Source of the DNA: an uncultured Erysipelotrichaceae bacterium
GTDB lineage: Bacteria > Bacillota_I > Bacilli_A > RFN20 > CAG-826
Length of the DNA stretch: 6,324 bases
Reading direction: 5' to 3'
NCBI GenBank assembly: GCA_900321535.1
Contig: ONWJ01000143.1
Coordinates: forward strand, 1 to 6,324
Every line of letters starts with the position of its first letter. The first letter of the stretch is position 1. This document shows, piece by piece, positions 1 through 6,232 of this stretch. The translations under genes and the position numbers were made by a program. The notes under the pieces are model-generated. The model made no database searches and had not been told where the DNA came from. It was given only the letters and a program-made list of their open reading frames with translations.

Positions 1-636
1 CGTAAGTAGACGTGGCAAATAGTAATAAATAAAGGCAATCCAATAACGGTTATTCCCGTTGCTGCGTAAATAAGCAAGCCAATCGACACGATTTTGGAAT
101 GTCACGTTCTCAATCGCGATTTGCTGACCGTTTAATGTGATGTACTCAGTCGCATTCAAGATATTTGCATCCCATTCGCCGACTAACATACCGGTATAGA
201 TGCCGATAAACATTAGCACTGCAACCGAAACAAAGGTTATCAAAGTCACTTTGGGGTTGAAGTAGTGGTTCGCGACGATAAGGCAAATCGCCCAACCTAG
301 AATCGCGTGTTTTGGCAAAAGGATGTTCAAAACAAACATCACGGTGATAAATTGGAACAAAAGGAAATATTTGAACCCAGGATGAGCGATGAATTTCGTC
401 TTCTGAAAGAAAATCGTCGTGCCAAGAATGACGATCATGATTGGGAAAGAGATATAGTTGCCCAAAAGAACATTCGGACTCGCCTTAAAAAGACGGGTAG
501 CATAGCAAATAAGCAAAATCAACAGTACGACCGCGGTTGCAACCGAGCCTTTGACCAACGCCTTGTTCGCATTGACCTCGTTTTTCCTTAAAATCTCTAA
601 ATCGACTTCCATTCTATGACTGCGGATTGGGGCCAT
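1..636 (-). CDS. Multi-pass membrane protein, N-terminal part (3' end outside window); possible SpoIIE/PP2C-type phosphatase sensor domain
   Basis: An uninterrupted frame of 212 codons runs from an ATG at 636 to the window edge, so only the N-terminus is seen. A strong GGAGGT lies 8 nt before the ATG. The first ~27 residues are polar and charged (likely cytoplasmic). Hydrophobic segments follow at about residues 28-45, 61-77, 89-106, 110-123, 131-151 and 197-212 and on. A polar loop at 152-196 could face outside and act as a sensor. No catalytic motif is visible. The only functional clue is the neighbour: a STAS anti-sigma-factor antagonist gene lies immediately upstream on the same strand, and such proteins are often encoded beside membrane-anchored SpoIIE-type phosphatases that dephosphorylate them. 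A histidine kinase, a nucleotide cyclase or a plain membrane protein remain possible. That it is a membrane protein is nearly certain; the enzyme class is a guess. Confidence 0.8.
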   Translation of the reverse strand, partial: MAPIRSHRMEVDLEILRKNEVNANKALVKGSVATAVVLLILLICYATRLFKASPNVLLGNYISFPIMIVILGTTIFFQKTKFIAHPGFKYFLLFQFITVMFVLNILLPKHAILGWAICLIVANHYFNPKVTLITFVSVAVLMFIGIYTGMLVGEWDANILNATEYITLNGQQIAIENVTFQNRVDWLAYLRSNGNNRYWIAFIYYYLPRLLT

Positions 637-644
637 AAATGTTT

Positions 645-650
645 ACCTCC
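645..650 (-). promoter_or_regulatory. Ribosome binding site of the membrane protein gene
   Basis: The minus strand reads GGAGGT, 8 nt before the ATG at 636. It supports that start over the in-frame ATG eight codons further in. Confidence 0.8.
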
Positions 651-736
651 TAAAATCATTTTCGTGGCGGTGCTTATCAAACTATGTGCAGCCTTACTGC
701 CTGCAAAAAGGATGAAAAGGACCGTTTTATGCAGAA

Positions 737-775
737 ACGCTTTGATTCATCAAAAACGATGACAATCCAAAGCGT
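737..775 (-). terminator. Stem-loop just after the STAS gene; weak terminator, attenuator or mRNA-stabilising hairpin
   Basis: Plus-strand arm 737-751 pairs with 758-775 around a six-base loop (752-757). ACGCTTTG pairs with CAAAGCGT, then ATT with AAT and CATC with GATG, with one single-base and one two-base bulge. It begins only 3 nt beyond the STAS stop. On the minus strand the hairpin is followed by TTTCT, a poor U-tract. It may therefore let some transcription through to the membrane protein gene, setting its level below that of STAS. The rest of the spacer down to 651 shows no convincing promoter. Confidence 0.5.
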
Positions 776-778
776 CTA

Positions 779-1081
779 TTATTTCTCAATGACCAAGAAG
801 CTGGAGAACCCAGTCATTTCAAAGATTTCGCTGACTTCATCGCAAGGATGGAGGACGATGAAGCTTCCGCCTTTTGCCGCCATAAGCTTATGAACGGTCA
901 AAAGAACGCGTAAACCGGCGCTGGAAATATATTCCAAATTGCCTAGTTCTAAGTGGATTTGTGAAATCCCGTCAAGATCCTCGGTGATAGCGGCTTCCAT
1001 GGCAGGGGCGGTGTTCGCGTCTACTCTTCCGCTGACATTGACGACAAGAACGTCATTATTCTTTTGCTTACTGATTTGCAT
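779..1081 (-). CDS. Single-domain STAS protein, anti-sigma-factor antagonist (SpoIIAA/RsbV type)
   Basis: This 100-residue protein is about the normal size of a stand-alone STAS domain. Family landmarks are visible: an N-terminal strand ending in SGRVDANTA (17-25, compare TGELDHHTA of SpoIIAA), the LEYISSAGLRVLL segment (49-61), and a C-terminal FEMTGFSSFLVIEK. Aligned to SpoIIAA DSSG and RsbV DSTG, Ser54 is the expected phosphorylation site, while the usual preceding Asp is Ser53. In the family, the unphosphorylated form binds an anti-sigma kinase and frees a sigma factor or other partner; the kinase inactivates it and a PP2C phosphatase restores it. No kinase gene is in the window. The ATG at 1081 has an AGGAG 6 nt upstream. 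The gene ends in tandem stops TAA TAG. It precedes the membrane protein gene, its likely phosphatase or regulatory partner (inference). Confidence 0.9.
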   Translation of the reverse strand: MQISKQKNNDVLVVNVSGRVDANTAPAMEAAITEDLDGISQIHLELGNLEYISSAGLRVLLTVHKLMAAKGGSFIVLHPCDEVSEIFEMTGFSSFLVIEK

Positions 1082-1087
1082 GGTGTT

Positions 1088-1092
1088 CTCCT
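1088..1092 (-). promoter_or_regulatory. Ribosome binding site of the STAS gene
   Basis: The minus strand reads AGGAG, within AAAAGGAGA, 6 nt before the ATG at 1081. It lies directly beside a small hairpin (1095-1113) that could influence access to it. Confidence 0.75.
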
Positions 1093-1094
1093 TT

Positions 1095-1113
1095 TAATCT
1101 ACGGCAAAGATTA
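1095..1113 (-). promoter_or_regulatory. Leader hairpin next to the STAS ribosome binding site
   Basis: TAATCT (1095-1100) and AGATTA (1108-1113) are perfect inverted repeats around a 7-nt loop, in the 5' leader two bases from the Shine-Dalgarno core. With the neighbouring palindrome at 1117-1133 it forms a pair of stems. A translational role is an inference; a 6-bp AT-rich stem may also be chance. Confidence 0.35.
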
Positions 1114-1116
1114 CTA

Positions 1117-1133
1117 CAGGAATTTTATTCCTG
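1117..1133 (-). promoter_or_regulatory. Perfect 7-bp palindrome in the STAS leader, hairpin or operator
   Basis: CAGGAAT and ATTCCTG flank a three-base loop, with no mismatch. It lies downstream of the candidate promoter at 1171-1199, so it could be a repressor site at the start of the transcript or an RNA stem-loop protecting the 5' end. Function is not known. Confidence 0.45.
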
Positions 1134-1170
1134 CATTCATTTTCGCGCGTGTTCACCTATTAGAAGACGG

Positions 1171-1199
1171 AATAGACGCAAAGCCATTAGACAAATCAA
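1171..1199 (-). promoter_or_regulatory. Candidate sigma-A-type promoter of the STAS gene
   Basis: On the minus strand TTGATT (1194-1199) and TCTATT (1171-1176) are 17 bp apart, each matching four of six consensus bases. Position, after the terminator of the upstream gene and about 90 bp before the start codon, is suitable. The match is moderate, so this is a candidate only. Confidence 0.4.
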
Positions 1200-1229
1200 C
1201 TGAGTTTTGTTGGGTCTTTTAGACATCTA

Positions 1230-1274
1230 AAAACCCTGCAATTTGGGCGTATTTTCTCAAAATAGCAGGGTTTT
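1230..1274 (-). terminator. Intrinsic terminator of the M13 peptidase gene, possibly active in both directions
   Basis: AAAACCCTGC (1230-1239) pairs perfectly with GCAGGGTTTT (1265-1274), 10 bp. Past one A/A mismatch, ATTT pairs with AAAT within the 25-nt loop region. On the minus strand the stem runs into TTTTTAG, a short U-tract, about 30 bp after the peptidase stop codon. The T run inside the arm would also serve the opposite strand, though no plus-strand gene ends here. Confidence 0.8.
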
Positions 1275-1295
1275 GCAGGAGTTATTTAATTTTTC

Positions 1296-1310
1296 GGATA
1301 ACGATTATCC
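1296..1310 (-). repeat. Small palindrome spanning the stop codon of the M13 peptidase gene
   Basis: GGATAA and TTATCC are perfect inverted repeats around CGA. On the coding strand the first arm is the last Gly codon region plus the TAA stop. A 6-bp stem with a 3-nt loop may form at the 3' end of the message, ahead of the terminator. Its significance is unclear. Confidence 0.35.
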
Positions 1311-3446
1311 CCAGATATTCAAACGGTTTTCTGAGGCGACATACATCTTGTCGTTTTCTTTCACCCCATAAGTGTCATAGAACTTATCGAACTGGTTGAC
1401 GACGCCGTTGACGCGGAAGACCGAGATTGGGTGGGAGTCTTGTTGACCCGTCGCTTTGCCATAGATGAAATTCTCAAGCATGTCGTTGCTGATGATGGAT
1501 CCATGCATGTCGGCATAGGCGGAGAAGAACTTATCGTAATCGAAGTTCTGTTGCTTCGCACCAAGACGCAAGCAGACGGAAACGCCACCCATATCAGCGA
1601 TGATTTCGCCAAGCATCGGTTCGTCGCAAGAAAGCTTTAAACCAGGCTTGTTTTCATATTGAGACCAAACGGCTTTGATCTTATTTACTTTCTCGGCATA
1701 AGCGGCTTTGTCTTTTGGGGTCCACCAGTCAGTTTGAGAACCATGCTTGTCGTAGGCTGCACCGTTGACATCGAAGGCATGAGAAATTTCATGCCCGATG
1801 ACCGCACCGATGGAACCGTAAAGTTGTTCTTTCGGCATGTCCACCCCATAAGAATCGGAAGCAAGCAACCCATCAAAGATGACAAAGGAATTCGTCATCA
1901 GGTTATAAACGCCATTGATCGTCGTCACTGTCGCGCCCCAAAGATAAAATTTATCGTTGGCAGGCTGCTTAGCTAGACGCGACCACGCAACATAATCGTT
2001 CACTGCCTTCATGAAAGAAGAAGGAGCGGTGTAGTTCCATTCCGGAAGTGACTCTAAGTAAGCTGGATAGCAGGCATCAAAGGTCATCGCGTCGAGCTTA
2101 TCGCAGGCTGCCTGACGAGTGCTTTGATCAAGCCAAGTGGAGCCATTTAACAACAACTTGTATTCAGAAGCGACCTCTTTCATCAAAGAAACGATCGATT
2201 CGCGACGTTGCTTGGTCTCAAAGTTATCGATATACACGCGATCGTAAACATCGCGGAAGTGGGAGCCGAAGATATCTTTCTCAAACATATCCTCGTTATA
2301 GCCACGGGTGTTGCTATCTAACCCTTGTGTTAAAGCGATATAGCCATTCTCGCCTTTGATACCGCGCGAGATAACGGAGATAAAGCCAAGACGGAAGATC
2401 AAGGTGCTCTTGAACTGATCTAAGATTTGAGCCTGCGCATTGCTATCAGCAGAGAATGCATCGGATAACGTTTTTAGTAGGCGAGCGACGGATCCTTGGA
2501 TGGAAAGCTCATCGCTAGCGGCGTAACCAAGGCGAGTGAAGTATTCATTCAAGCGAGCGTGCGGGAAGGTCTCATCGACTTTAGAAACAGTCGCGGTTTC
2601 AGAGGTATACCCTGCGTTGATGCAATCTTGATAAAGGCTTGCGTTCTTCTCCAAAACAGCTTTGGCGCCGGCTTCATCATAACCATAAAGCCCAAGCAAA
2701 TAGACGGTGGTGTCTTCAACGCGTTTCTTGTTCTCTTCGCTTCCGGACACATAAGCGAAATTGACGCTGAGCGGGGTGAGGCCCATGTTGGCTTCTCTTA
2801 GTTGGAGTTTTCCTTTTCCGATGCGATCGATTTCAAATAACGGCCACACGGAGTCATAGCCCTTTGTGGAGAGATATGTAACCAATCCATCCAATGTGGA
2901 AATGGCTTTGATTTCGTCGATAACAGACTTCACATATTGGACTTCTGCAGACTTTTCAGGATTTGCAAAAAGGCTATAAACGGAACGAAGCGCATCGCTG
3001 TAACTAGAAGTAGTCTTCTCAGTCAGGATTTTGGTGGTGCGCTTGGAGACTTCTTTGATCGCACCAGGCATGCCTCCGATGGCGATGTCGCCTTCCTCCA
3101 GTTTGGATTGGATTTGCATGTCATAGGTCTTGTTGAGATAGAAGTCATCTTTCAAAGACGGCTTAATTAATTTTTTGGCAATGCCTTCTTTGACGGAGTT
3201 CACCCAAGGCGATCCTTCTAAGCCTTCTTTGGTTTCCCCTGCCTTCACTTGATAGAAAAGGTAAGTTTCTCCAGAAGTCGGTTCGCTGGTGGTTTGGGCT
3301 TGGCTTGAACTAGCAGCGGATGTTCCATCTGAAGAAACAGTGGACGCGCCACCTGAAGCAGTAGAGGTGGTGGTTGGCTGCGAATTCTGGGTGCAGGCTA
3401 GTAAAAGCGGGGCAAGGCAAAGAAGTAATGTCGTGTGTTTTTTCAT
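1305..3446 (-). CDS. M13 family zinc metallopeptidase (neprilysin/PepO-like), surface lipoprotein
   Basis: The 713-residue product is typical in length for M13 oligopeptidases, which cleave peptides of limited size in a closed chamber. The signal peptide ends in lipobox LLAC with Cys18 as lipid anchor, so the enzyme should sit outside the membrane. A Ser/Thr/Ala-rich linker of about 40 residues follows, then the helical N-terminal region. The active site is complete: HEISH with zinc ligands His552 and His556 and catalytic Glu553; GEIIAD with third ligand Glu614 and Asp618; and SHPISVFRVNG with His672 and Arg678 at the same spacing as neprilysin His711 and Arg717. The C-terminus ENRLNIWG fits the family's end. 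Oddities: the substrate-binding NA(F/Y)Y motif reads NGVY (511-514) and the QPPFF region reads ASDSY (529-533). The frame stays open to 3479, but the signal peptide and AGGAG 5 nt upstream fix the start at 3446. It is transcribed divergently from the S41 peptidase operon. Confidence 0.95.
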   Translation of the reverse strand: MKKHTTLLLCLAPLLLACTQNSQPTTTSTASGGASTVSSDGTSAASSSQAQTTSEPTSGETYLFYQVKAGETKEGLEGSPWVNSVKEGIAKKLIKPSLKDDFYLNKTYDMQIQSKLEEGDIAIGGMPGAIKEVSKRTTKILTEKTTSSYSDALRSVYSLFANPEKSAEVQYVKSVIDEIKAISTLDGLVTYLSTKGYDSVWPLFEIDRIGKGKLQLREANMGLTPLSVNFAYVSGSEENKKRVEDTTVYLLGLYGYDEAGAKAVLEKNASLYQDCINAGYTSETATVSKVDETFPHARLNEYFTRLGYAASDELSIQGSVARLLKTLSDAFSADSNAQAQILDQFKSTLIFRLGFISVISRGIKGENGYIALTQGLDSNTRGYNEDMFEKDIFGSHFRDVYDRVYIDNFETKQRRESIVSLMKEVASEYKLLLNGSTWLDQSTRQAACDKLDAMTFDACYPAYLESLPEWNYTAPSSFMKAVNDYVAWSRLAKQPANDKFYLWGATVTTINGVYNLMTNSFVIFDGLLASDSYGVDMPKEQLYGSIGAVIGHEISHAFDVNGAAYDKHGSQTDWWTPKDKAAYAEKVNKIKAVWSQYENKPGLKLSCDEPMLGEIIADMGGVSVCLRLGAKQQNFDYDKFFSAYADMHGSIISNDMLENFIYGKATGQQDSHPISVFRVNGVVNQFDKFYDTYGVKENDKMYVASENRLNIWG

Positions 3447-3451
3447 AGAAG

Positions 3452-3457
3452 CTCCTT
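3452..3457 (-). promoter_or_regulatory. Ribosome binding site that decides the M13 peptidase start
   Basis: The minus strand reads AAGGAG, 5 nt before the ATG at 3446. The in-frame ATG at 3479 has no comparable site and would put eleven charged and polar residues before the lipoprotein signal. Confidence 0.85.
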
Positions 3458-3464
3458 CTTCGTT

Positions 3465-3495
3465 ATTGTATCGCGCCATGCGATTTTTTCATCAA
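3465..3495 (-). promoter_or_regulatory. Candidate promoter of the M13 peptidase gene
   Basis: On the minus strand TACAAT (3465-3470) is a good -10 and TTGATG (3490-3495) a fair -35, but the spacer is 19 bp, longer than ideal. The transcript would start only about 10-15 nt before the Shine-Dalgarno core. An inverted repeat, ATCGC gccat GCGAT (3470-3484), fills most of the spacer, where a repressor would block the polymerase. Confidence 0.4.
3470..3484. repeat. Inverted repeat in the divergent intergenic region, possible operator
   Basis: ATCGC and GCGAT flank the five bases GCCAT. It lies between the candidate -10 and -35 of the M13 gene. On the plus strand five T residues follow (3485-3489), but a 5-bp stem with no gene reading into it makes a terminator unlikely. 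Confidence 0.3.
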
Positions 3496-3525
3496 CATGT
3501 GACAGTCTTGTGGCGAGCCCATGTG

Positions 3526-3533
3526 TATATTAT
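3526..3533 (+). promoter_or_regulatory. Possible -10 region of the S41 peptidase operon
   Basis: TATATTAT contains the overlapping hexamers TATATT and TATTAT. No convincing -35 lies at 16-18 bp; GTGACA (3499-3504) resembles one but is 21 bp or more away. The start site would fall almost on the Shine-Dalgarno sequence, so the real promoter may lie elsewhere. Confidence 0.25.
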
Positions 3534-3539
3534 TGGCAT

Positions 3540-3546
3540 AGGAGGT
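3540..3546 (+). promoter_or_regulatory. Ribosome binding site that decides the S41 peptidase start
   Basis: AGGAGGT, a perfect site, lies 6 nt before the ATG at 3553. It rules out the much longer open frame that begins at 3289, inside the M13 gene on the other strand. Confidence 0.9.
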
Positions 3547-3552
3547 CTCACT

Positions 3553-5664
3553 ATGAACCAAAACACTACAAAGAAAACAATCAAATTGCTCTTTGCAATG
3601 TCTACCTTGCTTCTTGCTTCCTGTGGAAACAGCGGGCAACCTAGTTCAGGAATCCACGTTATCAACGCGGAAGCGAGATACTTCACCCAAGACGCCAGTG
3701 TTTCAAGCGAGCAATTCACCATTTACGGCGCGCCAGGAAAAGGCGATGTTCCTTATGTGAAGGTCGATTTCCTTAAAAGCCTCCTAACCAGCGAACAAGT
3801 CGGCACTTTTGAAATCAAGACCGAAGGAAAAGTCGCGACCATGGTGAGCACGAACAATCAAAACGCGAAAGCGATCTTCGATGCGGAGAAAAATGAGATT
3901 CGACTCGACCATTATTCCCAGATCCTTGCAGGATCAAAGCTCAATAACGGCATCGGCTTTGACTATTGCTTGCCTAAAAACGAACAAGCGGTCAAACAAT
4001 CCAGCAAGACCAGCGTTGTGACCGAAGGACAAGGCGTTGTTACCATCTCGTTAGACAAATACGGCTTGAACCTTTATGCGCAGGATGGAAGCGTCTTCGC
4101 TCCATTAGATCTTCTCCCGATCGTTGGCTATAGCAACAGCCATTATAACTTCGTCTATAACGGCAGAGACTACTTCAAATCACCGGCTGAATTCACGAAT
4201 TACCCCGCGGTTGGAACCTATTGCTATTCTGGCAACGACCATTTCTACTATGGCTACCATTACGGCGGATATTTCTACGGAAGTAACTATAGGAAAGTCA
4301 ACGCCCAGTCCGGTGAGAAATACCGTTATGCCCCGGTGGATGCCGCAGGCAAAATCACCGAAGGAGACGGCCTTGTCCTCTATAATGACGGGACAGGAAG
4401 AATGCTCGAAAAGGTCGAAGGCGTAGAACGTGACCGCGAAATCGGCGGGATGATCTGGAAAATCGCTTACGAAGAGCAAAAAGACGAAATCGTCCTTTAT
4501 ATCCTTGAGACGATGGCCGGCTCGGAAGAGAAAGCGAGCAAAGAAAACCATAACAAAACGCTTCGCATCAATACTGGAAAGACCCATTATTGCCTTTCTG
4601 AGCGTAGCCAAGAGATGGCGGATTATACCTATGGTCTGCTTTGCCTGAACTTCGATTATTTCTATGGCAACAAAGAATTCATCACCAAGGATTCCTTCGA
4701 TGCTTATTTCTCCTCCAAAGGACTCAAAGATCGCATGAAATCCAAGACTGTCGCGACCTATAGTGATGCGATGGGAGAGTTCTTGAACAAGCATATCGGC
4801 GATGGTCACACCGGAATCATCGCGACCTCTTCTTACCAATCTCCAGAGCGCGTTGTCATCAACCAATACTTGGAAAAATATCCAAGTGAAAGAGTCAAGA
4901 AAATCACGGACCGTAAGAATTTGCTCATGCCCAAGCGCTTCGAGGGTCTTGGTCATAACCCAGGTTACGTCTCTTTCGCGGAAATCAAAGGCGACTTGGC
5001 GATGGTTGGATTTGACTCCTTCGTCTCTGATGGCATGCCAGCTTATATCTCTAGCTACCGCGGCATGGAATCAGAAAGAGCGATCAATGAAGACACCTGT
5101 GGATACGCCATCAACGCGATGCTTGAAATCGAGGCCTTCAACGCCAACCCAGAAAACAAAACCAAGGTCAAAAACGTTGTCTTCGATCTTTCTTGCAATG
5201 GCGGTGGCGTCATGTCCTGCATGCCATTCCTTGCTGGCATCATGACCGCAGACCCGACCTTCAAAGTCAAAGAAGTCACCAGCGGCAAGGTCACCGAATA
5301 CCATTATGACCTCAACTTCGATGGCGATGGCCAAATCAAAACGTATGCAGACAAATTCGACTTCTACGTGCTTACTTCCTCTGCCTCCTTCTCCTGCGCG
5401 ACTGCGCTTCCTGGCATGTTAAAAGGCACGAACGTCAAAATCATCGGTGAGAAATCCGCCGGCGGAGCATCTCCGGTCACCTTCTTCACCGACGGCTCAG
5501 GTCTCGCTTATCAAACTTCTGGCAACGACATCGTTTGCTATAAAGACGGGAATGAATACAAATCCGTCGAAGAAGGGGTCCCTGTTGATTATGAGATCCC
5601 AGATTCCATTTGGTACGATCTTGAGAAATTGGGCGCTAAGCTCAACGAGCTCAAATCTAAATAA
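3553..5664 (+). CDS. S41 family peptidase, surface lipoprotein, Tricorn/IRBP-like branch without the Ctp lysine
   Basis: The 703-residue product has a lipoprotein signal with lipobox LASC (Cys24), so it should be anchored outside the cell. Residues ~34-340 are not recognised; they hold beta-rich sequence and a tyrosine-rich stretch (nine Tyr in residues 223-246). The C-terminal half is S41-like: GDGHT (His419, the likely general base as in Tricorn-type members), NVVFDLSCNGGG (541-552, matching DLRxNxGG), and TSSASFSCA (608-616, matching SASASE), with Ser610 or Ser612 as likely nucleophile. IGEKSAGG follows (631-638). At the position of the Prc/CtpA lysine (GEPTFGKG) stands Gly638, with Lys634 nearby. 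The protein ends in EEGVPVDYEIPD, common in the family. No PDZ domain is recognised. It may cut extracellular proteins or peptides; the substrate is not known. It is first in an operon with the small lipoprotein 17 bp downstream. Confidence 0.88.
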   Translation: MNQNTTKKTIKLLFAMSTLLLASCGNSGQPSSGIHVINAEARYFTQDASVSSEQFTIYGAPGKGDVPYVKVDFLKSLLTSEQVGTFEIKTEGKVATMVSTNNQNAKAIFDAEKNEIRLDHYSQILAGSKLNNGIGFDYCLPKNEQAVKQSSKTSVVTEGQGVVTISLDKYGLNLYAQDGSVFAPLDLLPIVGYSNSHYNFVYNGRDYFKSPAEFTNYPAVGTYCYSGNDHFYYGYHYGGYFYGSNYRKVNAQSGEKYRYAPVDAAGKITEGDGLVLYNDGTGRMLEKVEGVERDREIGGMIWKIAYEEQKDEIVLYILETMAGSEEKASKENHNKTLRINTGKTHYCLSERSQEMADYTYGLLCLNFDYFYGNKEFITKDSFDAYFSSKGLKDRMKSKTVATYSDAMGEFLNKHIGDGHTGIIATSSYQSPERVVINQYLEKYPSERVKKITDRKNLLMPKRFEGLGHNPGYVSFAEIKGDLAMVGFDSFVSDGMPAYISSYRGMESERAINEDTCGYAINAMLEIEAFNANPENKTKVKNVVFDLSCNGGGVMSCMPFLAGIMTADPTFKVKEVTSGKVTEYHYDLNFDGDGQIKTYADKFDFYVLTSSASFSCATALPGMLKGTNVKIIGEKSAGGASPVTFFTDGSGLAYQTSGNDIVCYKDGNEYKSVEEGVPVDYEIPDSIWYDLEKLGAKLNELKSK

Positions 5665-5681
5665 GAAAGGAAAAACACACT

Positions 5682-6212
5682 ATGAAAAAACTTCTACCAT
5701 TTGTTGCTTCTATCCTTCTTCTTGCTGCCTGCGGTGGCAATAACCCAGCTCCAGCTGCAACCACCTCGGTCGAGCCTTCTGCAGAGGCTTCTTCCGCTGA
5801 AGCATCTCCAGCTGTCAAGCATGTCCTCACATTCTTGGAAGACAGCGAACTCTATGTCGACTTCAACTTCACAAACGCTCCGAAAGATCTCTCTGTGAAA
5901 GTCGGCGAAACCACCTTGACTGCTTCTGGCAAGGCCAAGATGACCAAAGATTTCACCTATGAATTCAAAGGCGAAATCACAGAAGAAATGTATGCCTATA
6001 CCGTCATCGATACAGGCGACATGGCCTCTGGTTCCGCGGCTTCCAAGTTAGTCGGCGATAAGGCGACTACCCTTATCACCAACTATCTTAAGAACTTCTC
6101 TGAGAGGACCTACGAATATCGCATCTACCTCTGCCTCACCGATAAGGCGAATGGTTGGAGCAAGACGCTTCCAGGTGTTGACGAGACCCTCAAAGCGTAC
6201 GCGAGTAAATAA
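5682..6212 (+). CDS. Small surface lipoprotein of unknown function
   Basis: This 176-residue protein starts with a signal peptide and lipobox LAAC (Cys17). A Pro/Ala/Ser/Thr/Glu-rich linker (about 20-46) follows, with the near-repeat SAEASSAEAS. The mature part (47-176) alternates polar and hydrophobic residues early on (HVLTFLEDSELYVDFNF), suggesting a beta-strand domain. It then holds a possible helix around SKLVGDKATTLITNYLKNF, and ends in KANGWSKTLPGVDETLKAYASK. I recognise no family or catalytic motif. An AAAGGA lies about 10 nt before the ATG, which follows the S41 stop by 17 bp, so the two are very likely co-transcribed and co-exported. It could be an accessory, inhibitor or substrate-binding partner of the S41 peptidase, but that is inference from position only. 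The operon terminator begins 21 bp past its stop. Confidence 0.88.
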   Translation: MKKLLPFVASILLLAACGGNNPAPAATTSVEPSAEASSAEASPAVKHVLTFLEDSELYVDFNFTNAPKDLSVKVGETTLTASGKAKMTKDFTYEFKGEITEEMYAYTVIDTGDMASGSAASKLVGDKATTLITNYLKNFSERTYEYRIYLCLTDKANGWSKTLPGVDETLKAYASK

Positions 6213-6232
6213 AGTTACTACGGTTGTCGACG

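Noticed and set aside
307..591. Plus-strand 94-codon frame opposite the membrane protein
   Set aside because: The minus-strand frame gives clean transmembrane helices and has a strong ribosome binding site; the plus-strand product is a charged shadow.
684..893. Plus-strand 69-codon frame over the STAS gene end
   Set aside because: It overlaps the conserved STAS sequence on the other strand and lacks a ribosome binding site.
1082..1304. A hidden small gene in the 223-bp gap before the STAS gene
   Set aside because: The stretch is filled by the terminator, candidate promoter and leader hairpins; no open frame with a ribosome binding site is evident.
3447..3479. Eleven extra residues at the start of the M13 peptidase
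   Set aside because: No ribosome binding site precedes the ATG at 3479, the extension covers the likely promoter -10, and the signal peptide starts cleanly at 3446.
3289..3552. N-terminal extension of the S41 peptidase frame by 88 residues
   Set aside because: It lies antisense within the M13 gene and the intergenic region, and would bury the lipoprotein signal. A perfect AGGAGGT precedes the ATG at 3553.
4180..4956. Long open frame (258 codons) antisense to the S41 gene
   Set aside because: It is a mirror of a strongly supported gene, has no recognisable domain, and its length is explained by codon bias on the other strand.
4802..5245. Plus-strand 147-codon frame inside the S41 gene
   Set aside because: It is an out-of-frame shadow over the S41 catalytic region, with low-complexity Ser/Thr/Arg-rich translation and no family resemblance.
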